Assembly (NCBI GenBank): GCA_002092835.1
Contig: LVWL01000019.1
Coordinates: 236,267 to 300,266 of the forward strand
Origin: Campylobacter concisus
GTDB taxonomy: Bacteria; Campylobacterota; Campylobacteria; Campylobacterales; Campylobacteraceae
Length of the DNA: 64,000 nucleotides
Reading direction: 5' to 3'
Part shown: in pieces, positions 18,346 to 28,772 of the stretch
How the letters are laid out: each line of letters begins with the position of its first letter
Position numbering within the stretch: position 1 is the first letter of the stretch
Made by a program: the position numbers and the translations under genes
Notes under the pieces: model-generated
Told to the model about the DNA's origin: nothing
Seen by the model: only the letters and a program-made list of their open reading frames with translations
The model's database searches: none

Positions 18346-19535
18346 CCAAATACTTAATAGAGTTTGAAAAATTTCGCCCGGAAGACGACCAAGACCTATT
18401 TAAAGCCGTAGATGCCTTTACTAGAGAAAATTTTGCCGCAGTAGAGTTTTTAAAGCCCGGTAGAGACAAAAAGGGCGATTTTTTACAAGCTCAAAACTAC
18501 GTCGGTATCATCCAGACAAAAAGCGGCGATAGCCTTGAGATACTTCCTAAGATTCATGACAACGATAATAGTAGTAACGAGGAGGCGATAGAAAATTCTA
18601 AAAAGATTTTACTAACGATGCTAAAGACTTTAAAAAATCATCCATTTAAAAATATAAACATTACGAATTTAAAAAGTTTGAATCTACCACTTCTTGAAAT
18701 TTTTATATTGATGTTCCTAGATGAAGTATCAAAACTCATAAAAATAGGCATAAAAAGCGACTACGTAGAGCTAGAAGATAACCTAAAATTTTTAAAAGGA
18801 AAGCTTAAAATATCGGAGCAAATACGTAAAAATATCGTCCATAAAGAGAGGTTTTACATTTGCTATCAAGAGTTTTCCATAGATATGGCCGAAAATCGTC
18901 TCATAAAAAGCGCACTCGAGTTTTTATACAAGCGCTCAAAATCAAGCAAAAACCAACGGCTTATTAGGGAATATTTATTTATCTTTGACGAAATTTCATC
19001 TAGCTCCGATATAAACGCGGACTTTAGCCGCTTAAAACTAAATCGCCAAACAAAACACTATGAACAAGCGCTTTTATGGAGCAAGATATTTTTACAAAAC
19101 AAGTCGTTTGGTCCGTATAGAGGTAACGATCTAGCGATTGCCTTGCTATTTGATATGAATGTGCTCTTTGAAAGCTATGTCGGAAATTTTGTAAAGAAAA
19201 AGTTTCCAGGCACTGCATTACAGCACTCAGAAAAGCACCTCATAGAAAATCCAAGAAGTTTTAGACTAAGGCCTGACATATTCTTAGAAGGCAAATTTAT
19301 AGCCGATACAAAATGGAAGATCGTAAAGTCAAGAGATGATATCTCACAAGCCGACCTATATCAACTCTACGCTTACGGTAAGAAATACGAGTACGGCAGG
19401 CTTTATCTCGTATACCCAAGAATAAGTGGCGTTGACCAAAAAGCTATGAAATTTAAATATGAAAACAATATGTGGCTTAATGTTTTATACTTTGATTTAG
19501 AAAAAGACGAGATTGCTAGAAAATTACTAGTCTAA
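18342..19535 (+). CDS. mcrC: McrC-type nuclease subunit of type IV restriction system
   Basis: McrC supplies the endonuclease of McrBC and stimulates the McrB GTPase. The 397-residue protein has a beta-rich N-terminal part (FLQAQNYVGIIQTKSGDSLEILPKI) for contact with McrB, and a C-terminal PD-(D/E)xK nuclease core: RPD with Asp312, then D322-T-K324, followed by SQADLYQLYAYGKKY, the conserved Gln/Tyr helix. All expected catalytic residues are present. The ATG overlaps the mcrB stop (ATGA). No modification methylase is nearby, as expected for a type IV system that attacks methylated foreign DNA. Confidence 0.9.
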   Translation: MTKYLIEFEKFRPEDDQDLFKAVDAFTRENFAAVEFLKPGRDKKGDFLQAQNYVGIIQTKSGDSLEILPKIHDNDNSSNEEAIENSKKILLTMLKTLKNHPFKNINITNLKSLNLPLLEIFILMFLDEVSKLIKIGIKSDYVELEDNLKFLKGKLKISEQIRKNIVHKERFYICYQEFSIDMAENRLIKSALEFLYKRSKSSKNQRLIREYLFIFDEISSSSDINADFSRLKLNRQTKHYEQALLWSKIFLQNKSFGPYRGNDLAIALLFDMNVLFESYVGNFVKKKFPGTALQHSEKHLIENPRSFRLRPDIFLEGKFIADTKWKIVKSRDDISQADLYQLYAYGKKYEYGRLYLVYPRISGVDQKAMKFKYENNMWLNVLYFDLEKDEIARKLLV

Positions 19536-19615
19536 AATACTTTTAAAAGCTTATTAAAATTCCACTCTAAATTTCTATTTCTTTATAAATGGTTTGTAAC
19601 TCATCAAAGTAGCCA

Positions 19616-20671
19616 TTAAAGCTTCGCTTTTAGAGCCATTATCCTCTTATATGAAGCGTCGATTCGCTCTTTGCTGATCTTTTTCTCATTTACAGCATCG
19701 ATTATGATCTGAGTGATAAGATCGGCTATTCTTTGGTTGTTTATCTTAAACTCGCTAAAGAGCAAGATATCGCCTCCAGCGTTTATAAATTTAACCACTT
19801 TTTGCGATAAAGACTCGTCGCCAACGCCTTTCATCAGCATATCATCGCTTATGACTACGCCATTAAATTTAAGCTCATTTCGCAAAAGATCGGTTATTAT
19901 TTTTTTAGAAAGTGTGGCTGGATTGTTCTCGTCGATGCCCTTTACAAAAAGGTGTCCGACCATGATGATCTGCGCTCTACCAGTGCTTATGGCGTCTTTA
20001 TATGGCAAAAGCGCATCTTTACTTAGCGTGACTTCGCTCTTATTTTTATGTGAGTCCTCTTTTGAGCTACCATGCCCTGGGAAGTGCTTAAGTGTCGTTA
20101 GGATACCCTGCTCTTTAAATGCGTCCATAAAAGCATCAGCGTAGATCACAACCTTGCTTGCATACTCGCTAAACGCCCTTTGCTTAGCAGCAATGATCGG
20201 CGAGTTTTCATCGTGCAGATCGACCACTGGAGCGAAATTTAAATTTATGCCGCACTCTTTTAAATTTATAGCCATTTTTGAGTAGAGATCATATGCACTT
20301 TTGATATCAAGCGTGCTTGCAACCTCATAAGCGCTAGGATATGGGCCGTCAAAGCTCTTATCCTTCATACGGCTTACATTGCCGCCCTCTTCGTCAATGG
20401 CGATGAAAATTTTAGGACTTTTCTCTTTGATCGCTTTTATACTAGCTTTTAGCTGAGCTTTACTGGTGACATTTCTGCCAAGTAGCATCACACCGCCAAA
20501 TCTCTCATATCCAGCGTCGCTTAACATCGCGCGAAACGTAGCGTCTTTTGTGCTAGCTCCGTTAAAGCCAACCATTATCATCTGCGAAACCTTAGCTCTT
20601 AGGCTAACTTCTGCACCGTTTAGTCCCAGAGCAAAAATAGTCACAAAAAGTATAAATTTAAAAGCTTTCAT
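19616..20671 (-). CDS. Glycoside hydrolase family 3 (NagZ-like), secreted
   Basis: A 351-residue beta-N-acetylhexosaminidase-like protein. It has a signal peptide (FKFILFVTIFALGLNGAEV), the family segments IDEEGGNVSRMK near 92-103, FAPVVDLHDE near 145, and the catalytic-loop motif KHFPGHGSSKEDSH near 190-203 with His and Asp of the NagZ type. Family enzymes remove N-acetylglucosamine from muropeptides. The signal peptide places it in the periplasm, unlike cytoplasmic E. coli NagZ. It overlaps gpsA by 4 bases. Confidence 0.85.
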   Translation of the reverse strand: MKAFKFILFVTIFALGLNGAEVSLRAKVSQMIMVGFNGASTKDATFRAMLSDAGYERFGGVMLLGRNVTSKAQLKASIKAIKEKSPKIFIAIDEEGGNVSRMKDKSFDGPYPSAYEVASTLDIKSAYDLYSKMAINLKECGINLNFAPVVDLHDENSPIIAAKQRAFSEYASKVVIYADAFMDAFKEQGILTTLKHFPGHGSSKEDSHKNKSEVTLSKDALLPYKDAISTGRAQIIMVGHLFVKGIDENNPATLSKKIITDLLRNELKFNGVVISDDMLMKGVGDESLSQKVVKFINAGGDILLFSEFKINNQRIADLITQIIIDAVNEKKISKERIDASYKRIMALKAKL

Positions 20672-21558
20672 CTTCTTCCTAAAAGTGATTTAACGCTCTC
20701 AAAAACATCTTTGCCATTTAGCATATTTTCGACCTCGCTTGCGATTGGCACGTAAATACCTCTCTCTTTTGCGATCTTACTAATGGCTCTTGCGGTATCT
20801 ACGCCCTCGGCCACTTCGCCAAGCTCATTTAAAATTTTCTCTAGCCTCTCGTGTCTTGCGATGCCAAGACCCACGCGGTAGTTGCGAGAAAGTATCGATG
20901 AAGCGGTCAAAAAAAGGTCGCCCGCACCGCTAAGCCCCATAAAAGTCTCATCTTTTGCGCCAAAAAATTTGCCAAACCTAGCCATTTCGACAAGCCCACG
21001 TGAAATGAGGCTCGCCCTTGCGTTGTTGCCAAGACCAAGGCCATCACAGATACCGCCAGCTATAGCGATAACGTTTTTATACGCTCCACATACTTCAGCT
21101 CCGATCACATCATCAGAGGTATAGGCTTTCATATAGCTTGGAAAAAATGAAGCAAATTTTAAAGCTAAATTTTCATTTTTAGAATTTACTACCAGGGCGC
21201 AAGGCAACTTTTGCATGATCTCTTTTGCAAAGGTCGGCCCTGAAAGAAAAGCCAAATTTTCTCTATCCACAAAATCCTCGTAAATTTCATTTAGAAATTT
21301 AAGATTTGCTGTGTCTATGCCCTTGCTGGCGACTAAGATCTTTTGACCTTTGTTTTTGTAGTTTTGCTTTAGCCATAAATTTGTAGCTTGCGTTGGGATC
21401 GTGCAAACTAGATATTCGCACTCCAAAGCCTCTTCTAAGCTTACAAAATTTGACATCTCTCTTGGCGTTCTTGAGCTGATGACACACTCGTTATTCTCAC
21501 TAAAAGCGTGAAATAGCGCACTGCCCCACTTGCCAGCTCCGATGACTGCTATGCTCAT
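20668..21558 (-). CDS. gpsA: Glycerol-3-phosphate dehydrogenase (NAD(P)+)
   Basis: Makes sn-glycerol-3-phosphate for phospholipids from dihydroxyacetone phosphate. The 296-residue protein starts with the Rossmann motif IAVIGAGKWGSALF (3-16) and carries FLSGPTFAKEI near 105, the catalytic lysine region VCGAYKNVIAIAGGICDGLGLGNNARASLI near 157-186 and the substrate motif GLSGAGDLFLT near 208. Slightly shorter than E. coli GpsA, which is usual in Campylobacter. It is 11 bases from the gatB stop and probably in the same operon. Confidence 0.95.
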   Translation of the reverse strand: MSIAVIGAGKWGSALFHAFSENNECVISSRTPREMSNFVSLEEALECEYLVCTIPTQATNLWLKQNYKNKGQKILVASKGIDTANLKFLNEIYEDFVDRENLAFLSGPTFAKEIMQKLPCALVVNSKNENLALKFASFFPSYMKAYTSDDVIGAEVCGAYKNVIAIAGGICDGLGLGNNARASLISRGLVEMARFGKFFGAKDETFMGLSGAGDLFLTASSILSRNYRVGLGIARHERLEKILNELGEVAEGVDTARAISKIAKERGIYVPIASEVENMLNGKDVFESVKSLLGRR

Positions 21559-21569
21559 TTTAGCCCTTT

Positions 21570-22990
21570 TTAGCCTATTTTAGCCTTTAAAAGCTCATTG
21601 ACCTTGCCTGGGTTAAAGGCACCCTTGCCCTCTTTCATTACTTGACCAACAAAGAAACCAAACATCTTATCTTTACCATTTTTATACTCTTCTACTTTGT
21701 CAGTATTTGCAGCTAAAATTTGATCTATGATCGCGATAATCGCTGAGTCGTCGCTCACTTGTTTTAAACCAAGCTTTTCGATGACGCTATCAATGTCCGA
21801 GTCGTTTTCCATAAGGTAGTCTAGCACCTCTTTTGCAGCCTTGCCACTTATCGTTCCATCTTCTATGCGTTTTAGTAAATTTATCATCTTGGCGCTACCA
21901 ACTGGCTTGTCTCGATCGTTACGCCGTTATTTAAGCGACCAAGAAGCTCGACTATAAGCCACGTAGTAGCGAGCTTTGGAGAAATTCCAGCAGCAATTAG
22001 CTCTTCAAAATATCTAGCCATCTCAACGCTTTGGGTTAAATTTAAAGCATCACTCTCTTTAACACCAAGCTCGCTTACATATCTTGCCACTTTTTGCTCG
22101 GCAAGCTCTGGGATCTTTATCGCTTCATTGTACATCTCTTCAGGGATCTCGACTGGTAATAAATCAGGATCAGGAAAATATCTATACTCCGCACTATCCT
22201 CTTTACCGCGCATAGATCTTGTTACTAAATTTGTAGTGTCAAACAGTCTTGTTTCCTGATAGACCTCTTCATTATATTTACCATCTTCCCAAGCTGCACT
22301 TTGGCGCTCTACTTCGTAGTCGATAGCTTTTTGGATAAATTTAAATGAGTTTAGGTTTTTTATCTCAACTCTCGTGTAAAGCTTCGTATCACCTTTTGGG
22401 CGGATAGAGACGTTTGCATCACAGCGGAAGCTACCTTCCTGCATATTTGCGTCGCTGATATTTAAAAAGCGAAGGATCGAGTGTAGTTTTTTAAGATAAG
22501 CAACCGCCTCATCACTACTTCTAAGATCTGGCTCGCTAACTATCTCAAGAAGCGGCGTTCCGGCTCTATTTAAATCAACCAAGCTCTCAGTTTCTTCGTG
22601 GATGTTCTTTCCAGCGTCCTCTTCGAGGTGGGCTCTGGTTACACCGATGCGTTTTTTAGTGCCATTAACATCTATAATAAGCTCTCCACCTTCCACGATA
22701 GGAATTTCAAACTGTGAAATTTGATATGCTTTTGGAAGGTCTGGGTAGAAGTAGTTTTTTCTATTAAATACTGATTTTTTATTGATTTTAGCGTTTATCG
22801 CCGTACCAAAACTGATCGCCTTTTTAACAGCTTCTTTGTTTAAAACAGGCAGTGCTCCAGGAAGTGCTAGACAAGTCGGACAAACGTGAGTATTTGCTTC
22901 ATCTCCAAAGCTAGTAGAACAAGAGCAGAAAATTTTAGTTTTTGTATTAAGTTGAGTATGAACTTCAAGACCGATAACGACTTCAAACAT
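21570..22990 (-). CDS. gatB: Asp-tRNA(Asn)/Glu-tRNA(Gln) amidotransferase subunit B (frameshifted)
   Basis: GatB binds mischarged tRNA and phosphorylates it for amidation in the GatCAB complex, essential where GlnRS or AsnRS is absent. The start is at 22990 ([15 protein letters not shown]) with AAAGG just upstream; the TTG at 23014 is only an open-frame extension. The catalytic core has [31 protein letters not shown], and LEEDAGKN. The frame ends prematurely after VTIETSQ. Adding one C at 21904 gives TSPVGSAK and joins the C-terminal YqeY-like tRNA-binding domain ([22 protein letters not shown]). Restored length is 473 residues, the family norm, so a sequencing deletion is likely. Confidence 0.93.
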
Positions 22991-23121
22991 ATTTTTACCT
23001 TTAAAATTATGCAAATTTTTAAGGCGTATTTTAGCGATACTTTCTTTTAAAATATCTAAAAATGAGCGTTTTGACTGGAAAAATAAAGAATGTGATTTAA
23101 AAATTTAAATAGTTTTAAAAA

Positions 23122-23150
23122 GGAAAAAGCCATATAAAAATATGGCTTTA
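23122..23150 (-). terminator. Rho-independent terminator downstream of atpB
   Basis: AAAGCCATA (23126-23134) pairs with TATGGCTTT (23141-23149) around a short loop. Read on the minus strand the stem is followed by TTTTTCC, a good U-tract. It sits 5 bases past the atpB stop and separates it from gatB. Confidence 0.75.
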
Positions 23151-23154
23151 AATT

Positions 23155-23838
23155 TTAATGCTCGTGCTCACTAATAGCAACGGCACCAGCTAGATAAACG
23201 TAAGTTAGCATCATGAAAATAAATGTTTGCAAAACAGCCATAAGCGTTAGAAGCGCAAAAGCTGGAAGCGGAGCAAACCAAGGTGCAAGTGTAAGCATCG
23301 CTAGCAAGAATAGATCATCACCCTTAATATTACCAAAAAGACGAAATGATAGCGAAACTACACGTGAAAGATGCGAGATGACTTCAACTGGAAACATAAT
23401 CGGAGCTAGAAATTTATTCGGCCCCATAAAGTGTCCAAAGTATTTAAAAAATCCATTTTCTCTAATGCCCTCAAAGTTGTAATAAACAAATACAACTAAA
23501 GCCAAAACTAGAGTTAAATTTAGACTTGATGTTGGTGACTCAAATCCAGGAATAATACCTACAACATTTGAAAAAAATACGATAAAACCGATAGTTGCAA
23601 CAAGTGGAAGATATTTCCTCGCTAGTTTTTCACTGCCTAAAGTATCTCTTCCCATAGATATAACGCCCTCTAAATAAGCTTCAACTATATTTTGAAGACC
23701 CCTTGGCACAAGCTGCATCTTACTCCTTGCTATATAAGCAACTATGATAACAATCAAAGCTACAAGCAAAAAGTGAAACGCATAGATAAAGGCGTGAGAG
23801 CTATTTAGGAAATTTGAAAATAGAAACAAATCTTTCAT
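23155..23838 (-). CDS. atpB: F0F1 ATP synthase subunit a
   Basis: Membrane stator subunit that forms the two proton half-channels beside the c-ring. The 227-residue protein has five to six hydrophobic helices. The essential arginine is in the helix [21 protein letters not shown] near 155-175 (LSFRLFGN), and a second channel segment follows near the C-terminus. It stands alone, with a terminator after it. I recall that atpB is also separated from the other atp genes in Campylobacter and Helicobacter. Confidence 0.96.
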   Translation of the reverse strand: MKDLFLFSNFLNSSHAFIYAFHFLLVALIVIIVAYIARSKMQLVPRGLQNIVEAYLEGVISMGRDTLGSEKLARKYLPLVATIGFIVFFSNVVGIIPGFESPTSSLNLTLVLALVVFVYYNFEGIRENGFFKYFGHFMGPNKFLAPIMFPVEVISHLSRVVSLSFRLFGNIKGDDLFLLAMLTLAPWFAPLPAFALLTLMAVLQTFIFMMLTYVYLAGAVAISEHEH

Positions 23839-23903
23839 TAATTTACCTTGGATTTAGAATTTTGCGTGATTGTAACAAAATTATTGTTAAAACATTTTTA
23901 ATT

Positions 23904-24665
23904 TTAAACTCTGAAATAATCGAAAATCAATTTACAAATAGTCACTGCAACTACCATTAGAAACATTGTTCTAATAAATTTGACCTCTTTTTTAATGACA
24001 AGATTTGATCCAAAATATGCGCCTAAAATTTGACCAACTGCCATCAAAAATCCAACAGCCCAAAGCATCTGTCCGCCGGCTATAAAAATACCAAGAGCAA
24101 CGATATTGCTAGTAAAATTTAAGAGTTTCGTATGAGCGACAGCCTTTTTTAAATTTAGCCCAATCAATGCCACTATCGCAAATGTCCAAAAAGAGCCTGT
24201 TCCTGGACCAAAAAAACCATCATAAAAGCCAAGTATCAGCCCAAAAACTACATAAAATAGCTTTTCATTCATCTTTGCAGCTCTATCATTTTCGCCGACT
24301 TTTGGCATAAAAAGCGTATAGATAAAAATAGAAATCAGTAAAAATGGGATAATTATCTTTAAAAAATTTGTATTTAAAAATAGAATAACCACTGCTCCGA
24401 TGATAGCTCCAATAAAAGTAAAAACGATACCTGCAAAGCACTCTTTATAATTAATTAATCCCCGTTTTGTGAAATTTAAAGTCGCTGTAAAGCTACCAAA
24501 AACTCCTTGAAGCTTATTTGTGCCAAGTGCAAGATGTGGTGGTACGCCCATCGCCATAATAGCTGGAAGCGTTATAAGTCCGCCTCCGCCAGCAATAGAA
24601 TCGATAAAACCGCCTAAAAACGCAGCTACAAAAAAAACGACATAGCTAAGTAGATCAAATTCCAT
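23904..24665 (-). CDS. TSUP-family (TauE/SafE) membrane permease
   Basis: A 253-residue integral membrane protein with about eight helices. The N-terminal motif AAFLGGFIDSIAGGGGLITLPA near 12-35 and the matching second-half GFYDGFFGPGTGSFW near 140-155 are the duplicated signatures of TSUP anion exporters. Such proteins move sulfite, sulfonates or other organosulfur or thiosulfate anions. The substrate here cannot be told from sequence. It is monocistronic between atpB and sodC. Confidence 0.85.
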   Translation of the reverse strand: MEFDLLSYVVFFVAAFLGGFIDSIAGGGGLITLPAIMAMGVPPHLALGTNKLQGVFGSFTATLNFTKRGLINYKECFAGIVFTFIGAIIGAVVILFLNTNFLKIIIPFLLISIFIYTLFMPKVGENDRAAKMNEKLFYVVFGLILGFYDGFFGPGTGSFWTFAIVALIGLNLKKAVAHTKLLNFTSNIVALGIFIAGGQMLWAVGFLMAVGQILGAYFGSNLVIKKEVKFIRTMFLMVVAVTICKLIFDYFRV

Positions 24666-24778
24666 TTTTTTGCTCTTTTGATAATTGAAATAAAAGCAGA
24701 TTGTATTTTATTTGTACTTATCTTTTTGTAAAATTTTTATATTTGAAATGAGAGATTTTTAAAATTTATAAATCTTAA

Positions 24779-24807
24779 CGAGCCTTTGGATTTAGCTCAA
24801 AGACTCG
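24779..24807 (-). terminator. Terminator downstream of sodC
   Basis: CGAGcCTTTG and CAAAGaCTCG form a ten-position stem with one mismatch, loop GATTTAGCT. On the minus strand it is followed by TTAAGATTT. It lies about 14 bases past the sodC stop. Confidence 0.6.
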
Positions 24808-24820
24808 TTTATTAAAGTGA

Positions 24821-25357
24821 CTACTTAATAACGCCACAAAGCATTCTAGCACCGCCACCGCCAAGTGCTTTTGGGTTGTCGCTGTGATTATCACCACCAA
24901 CATGAACCATTAGTGAGTGACCTTTTAGCTCGTCAAGACTTTTTATCTTTGGGGCTAGCACTGGATAGTTTGCATTGCCCTCAGCATCTACGTAAAGCGC
25001 TGGCAAATCGCCTTTGTGGCCTTTGTCATCCCATGCAAAAGAGTGCATTTTTGTGCCAGCTGGATCCCAGTGACCGCCTGCTTTCATGCCAAGGCCTTTT
25101 TCAGTCGCACCACAGTCAGCATTTTCATGGATGTGAAAGCCGTGTAGTCCTGCAGTAATTCCCTTTAAATTTGGAAAAAATGCAACGCCGTAATTTGTCT
25201 TAACAGCTACTACTTCACCGACACTCTTGTCGCCCTTCTCGCTTAGCTCGTTAACAGGTATGACTAGATGCTCTCCGGCTTTTGCATCAAAGTGATGACT
25301 CTCATGAGCAAAAAGCAAAGTTCCTAAAACTGCACTTAGCAAAACGATTTTTTTCAT
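24821..25357 (-). CDS. sodC: Copper/zinc superoxide dismutase, periplasmic
   Basis: Converts superoxide to peroxide and oxygen in the periplasm. The 178-residue protein starts with a signal peptide ([19 protein letters not shown]). It has the metal-binding [14 protein letters not shown] near 90-103, the bridging histidine and zinc region [26 protein letters not shown] near 115-140, and the C-terminal [26 protein letters not shown] with the copper His, the disulfide Cys and the active-site Arg. A His-rich patch ([13 protein letters not shown]) follows the signal peptide, as seen in bacterial SodC proteins that capture copper. Monocistronic with its own terminator. Confidence 0.97.
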   Translation of the reverse strand: MKKIVLLSAVLGTLLFAHESHHFDAKAGEHLVIPVNELSEKGDKSVGEVVAVKTNYGVAFFPNLKGITAGLHGFHIHENADCGATEKGLGMKAGGHWDPAGTKMHSFAWDDKGHKGDLPALYVDAEGNANYPVLAPKIKSLDELKGHSLMVHVGGDNHSDNPKALGGGGARMLCGVIK

Positions 25358-25423
25358 ACAAGCTCCTTATGGATAAAATTGTATGGCAAGTCTATCCTAA
25401 ATTTAAAAATTTAGCAATAATTT

Positions 25424-26191
25424 TTATTGATTAAGATTTTTTATGATAGTTTCTAGCTCTTTGCTCTGCCCTATTCTATAAAGAGCAAAGTCGTATTTTA
25501 TCGGATCAAACTCGTCAAATTCTCTAAGTTTTTTTGTAAGATCCATGACTGCTTTGAAATCGTAGCTCTTTCTGTTTATAAGCCCTAAATTTAAAGAAAC
25601 TCTATGTGTATGCACATCAAGTGGCATCAAAAGCTTATCTTTTGGCAAATTTTTAAATAGCCCAAGGTCGATGTCGTTATCTCTAACCATCCAGCGAAGA
25701 TACATATTATAGCGTTTATATGGGCTTTGTGGCTCTTTGTTAAAACTCTTACCAAAGAAAAACTCATATCCGTCCGAGCGGTAAGAATTTAGCTTGTATA
25801 TAAATTTGATAAGCTCATTTACGCCATCTATCATCTCGCCATTTTTTGCAAGACCTTGGCGTAAAATTTCTTCTATATCACCCTCTTTTTTAAGACGTGA
25901 GAGAGTGATAAAAATTTCTCTTACGTCGTTTTCATTTTGAAAGCGATATTTGAAATTTGACAGATTTTTCTTGATATTTTGCTCACTCTCATCAAGCAAA
26001 CCAAAATCAAGCGAATTTAGAAATTTCACTATCATTTTTGCGTTACCATAAGCAAATAACGCACAAATGAGCGCTATGTTTGGCTCTTTAAATTTAGTAG
26101 CTACTTGAAGTGGATCTGGGGCTTCAAACAGCCCCAGATTTGTATTTTTGCTAAGTACGTGCGAGTCTAAAAGGCTCTTTAGCTCGCTCAT
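25424..26191 (-). CDS. TIGR02757/DUF2400 family protein
   Basis: A 255-residue protein that matches the conserved TIGR02757 family as I remember it (FKEPNIALICALFAYGNAKMIVKFLNSL near 32-60, FRWMVR-like LRWMVRDNDIDLGLF near 170 and the LDVHTHRVSLNLGL motif near 198-211). The family has a HhH-GPD-like helical look, suggesting a nucleic-acid glycosylase-like fold, but no activity is established to my knowledge. It overlaps the flgK stop by 4 bases and ends the flagellar operon, the same gene order as in C. jejuni. Confidence 0.75.
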   Translation of the reverse strand: MSELKSLLDSHVLSKNTNLGLFEAPDPLQVATKFKEPNIALICALFAYGNAKMIVKFLNSLDFGLLDESEQNIKKNLSNFKYRFQNENDVREIFITLSRLKKEGDIEEILRQGLAKNGEMIDGVNELIKFIYKLNSYRSDGYEFFFGKSFNKEPQSPYKRYNMYLRWMVRDNDIDLGLFKNLPKDKLLMPLDVHTHRVSLNLGLINRKSYDFKAVMDLTKKLREFDEFDPIKYDFALYRIGQSKELETIIKNLNQ

Positions 26192-28058
26192 TGTTTTAGT
26201 GAAAGAAGCGTGTCAAGCATTTGATCAACTGTCGTGATGATCTTTGCCGCTGCGCCGTAACTTGCTTGAAAGCGGATCAAATTTGTAAGCTCTTCATTGG
26301 TATCTACGCCACTTGTTGATTGAAATTCCTCTTCAGCTGTCTTTTGCAAAGATGTATTTGTGTCGTGGATAGTATTATTTGCCTCTGTATCACTCGCCAT
26401 ATCAGTCGTAAGATAGCGGTAATATCCCTCGATCGTCTCATCTCTATCAAGCGCTATGCCACTTGAGTAAAAGGTTTGCTTTTGATACTGAAGCTGGATC
26501 ATTTTATTTGCAACTTCATTATTTCCGATAACTGGTTTTGAGTAGGCACGAAGCTTTGTGTGGTCTTGGGTAAAATTTTGATTTATGCCGATACTATTTG
26601 AGTCAGTACCTGAAAAAAATCTATTTATACCAACAGCACCTGGGAAATTTGTGCCGTGATCGACTATTGATATGCTATAAAGCCCTTGAGCTTGTTTTGG
26701 AATGAGAGAAAATGTACCTTTTTTTGTATTTTTATCATAAAAATATGACGCCTCAAAAAAGTCATCAACGTCATTTAGCATATTATTGTCTTTATTATCA
26801 TCTGAGTTTGAGTTAAAGTCTTTGACGATAGAGTTGCCATATCTTGTATCATTCATCGTCGTCGTGCCATTTACATTTATGGTTTTTCTGGCAACGACAT
26901 TACCTTTGTTATCATAAACAATAGCTTCAAACTTCCGTTTCTTATACTATTATCATGATTCATCAACGTCTTATCGCCTTCTAAATAACTTATCGGATCT
27001 GAGTTAGAAATTTCAACTGCGGATTCGGCATAGATATTATTTGTACTTGTTATCAATGTTTTACTAAATGTATTTAGATTATCAATGTATTTTTGGATCG
27101 TTCCATCACTAAATTTATCATTATCTGGCTCGTAGTTTCGGCCCCTAAGATCAAGTGCAGCTCCGATTTTACCACCTGTGATCTTTTCTTCCATTGGGAT
27201 TCTTCTGCCATCTTCTCTTTCATAATAAATTTTTGTATATCGTCCACTTTCAGTTGAACTCATAGAAATTTCATGAAAATTTACACCATCAACGATACTT
27301 ACACCGCCAATGTTTAGATTGTAGTATTTTCCTTGATCTGTTATTCCTGTATCTACCCTAGAATTGCTCTTTAGATCGCTTTTATAAACTGCTGTATTTA
27401 CCAGCTTTGACATCGCAAGCTCAAGCTCATCACGTTTATCACGAAGATCGTTTGCATTTATTTTTATACCAGCGTCCGCGCCTGATTCTATTCTTTGGAT
27501 TTGCTTATTAATATTTGCTATTTGCCTGCCTAGCGAATTTATCTCATTTATATTTATTTTTATTGTTTCATCAATCTTTTCATGCATATCATAAAGCATC
27601 TTTGATGAGCGGTTGATACTTGCAGTCAATACACTTGCTTTATTTATCAAATTTACTTTCTGAGCACCTGCATTAGGGTTCGAAGCAAAGTTATTCCACG
27701 CGGAAAAATACTCCTGAATATCCTTCACCATTCCATTATCTTTTAGATCAGGAAAATATTTTGTAGCTTCTTGCAAAATTCTTTGTTTATAGGCTGTATT
27801 TTCTAAATTTGACGATGAGTATTTTAGTCTTGAGTAGGCAAACTCATCATGAAGCCTTGTTATAGTATCTACTTGTGTGCCTGTGCCAACTCCGCCAGGA
27901 ACTGTATTCATCGCTGGAGATGCGGATTGGACAACACGTTGTCTTGTATAGTAGTTGCTATCGGCGTTTGCGATATTATTTCCGGTTGTACTTATTTGAA
28001 GCTGGGCTGCATTTAGTCCTGAAACACCCGTGCCTAATGACATAAAAATATTAGCCAT
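26188..28058 (-). CDS. flgK: Flagellar hook-associated protein 1 (frameshifted)
   Basis: FlgK joins hook and filament and is exported by the flagellar type III system. The N-terminal region has the axial-protein signature FMSLGTGVSGLNAAQLQISTTGNNIANADS-like segment, and the C-terminus ends with ELTNLIRFQASYGAAAKIITTVDQMLDTLLSL, the matching coiled-coil half. The frame breaks at the AAA run 26929-26931. Adding one base (T4 instead of T3 in the coding strand) reads GSFEAIVYDNKGNVVARKT and joins the C-terminal part. Restored length is about 623 residues. Last flagellar gene after flgN and 4-base-overlapped by the DUF2400 gene. Confidence 0.92.
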
Positions 28059-28061
28059 TTT

Positions 28062-28493
28062 TTAAACCCTTGATTTATAAAAATTATTATCTATGCTATT
28101 CCCATCTTGGCCGTATTCACTTGCTTTAGTACCAAAAATTTTTTCATTAAGTGAATCAAAAAATTCTTTAACAGCAACAACATGTCTTGCATATTCTTTA
28201 TTGACTTTATGTAAATTTTCAAGTTTTGAACGCATAAGCACAAGCTTTGACTTCACTTCATCGTCTAAAACACTAGCAAGTGTAGTCGTACCGCTCTCTT
28301 TTGATACCTTTAAAAGCTCTTTATCTAGTGCTCTTTTTGTATCTTCAAATGCACGAACTAAGGCATTTTTTTTCTTTACACTCTCATCAACGCTTGAGTG
28401 CTTAGCCTCTTTTATATTTGCGATATCTTGTATGGTTAAATTTATAAGCTCATCAAGCTCGCCTATAGCCTCGTCCAAAAGCTTTTTTATCAT
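28062..28493 (-). CDS. flgN: FlgN-like flagellar export chaperone
   Basis: A 143-residue, largely helical protein (LLDEAIGELDELINLTIQDIANIKEAKH). By position between flgM and flgK it matches the FlgN-type chaperone that escorts FlgK and FlgL to the export gate. Sequence identity of such chaperones is low, so the call leans on context and helical character. Starts 13 bases after the flgM stop and ends 3 bases before flgK. Confidence 0.75.
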   Translation of the reverse strand: MIKKLLDEAIGELDELINLTIQDIANIKEAKHSSVDESVKKKNALVRAFEDTKRALDKELLKVSKESGTTTLASVLDDEVKSKLVLMRSKLENLHKVNKEYARHVVAVKEFFDSLNEKIFGTKASEYGQDGNSIDNNFYKSRV

Positions 28494-28506
28494 TTAAATT
28501 CCTTAA

Positions 28507-28716
28507 TTACAGCAACGCATCAGCCACAGCCCTAGCCGTTTTTGAGATATCAACCTGATAAGTGCCATTTGCTATGGCATCAGCTATCTCTTTTAGCTTT
28601 GCGTTTTCGTTTGTTCTTACTTCTTTACTCTGAGTTCCGACCTTGGCATCGCTATTTTTATTTAGCGTATTTGCCTGGAAATTTGGTCTTTGGTTCAAAG
28701 GCCTTATCATATTCAT
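28507..28716 (-). CDS. flgM: Anti-sigma-28 factor
   Basis: FlgM holds sigma-28 (FliA) inactive until it is exported through the finished hook. This 69-residue protein has the normal disordered N-terminal half and the C-terminal sigma-binding region (LKEIADAIANGTYQVDISKTARAVADALL, here about 41-69). It is preceded by a sigma-28 promoter, so FlgM and the FlgN-FlgK pair are under its own target sigma factor, a feedback loop known from C. jejuni. Confidence 0.92.
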   Translation of the reverse strand: MNMIRPLNQRPNFQANTLNKNSDAKVGTQSKEVRTNENAKLKEIADAIANGTYQVDISKTARAVADALL

Positions 28717-28745
28717 ACCTCTTAAAATAAAATGTTTATATCACT

Positions 28746-28772
28746 ACATCGGCAGAATATAAATTTACTTAA
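28746..28772 (-). promoter_or_regulatory. Sigma-28 promoter for flgM
   Basis: On the minus strand TTAAGTAA-N11-GCCGATGT closely matches the enteric sigma-28 pattern TAAAGTTT-N11-GCCGATAA, with the exact spacing. It starts in the last bases of flgJ and lies about 30 bases upstream of flgM. It shares CCGATGTAG with the flaG promoter. Confidence 0.75.

Noticed and set aside
21570..21887. A separate YqeY-like protein of 105 residues
   Set aside because: It is the C-terminal domain of GatB left by the frameshift at 21904. The domain order and restored length fit GatB.
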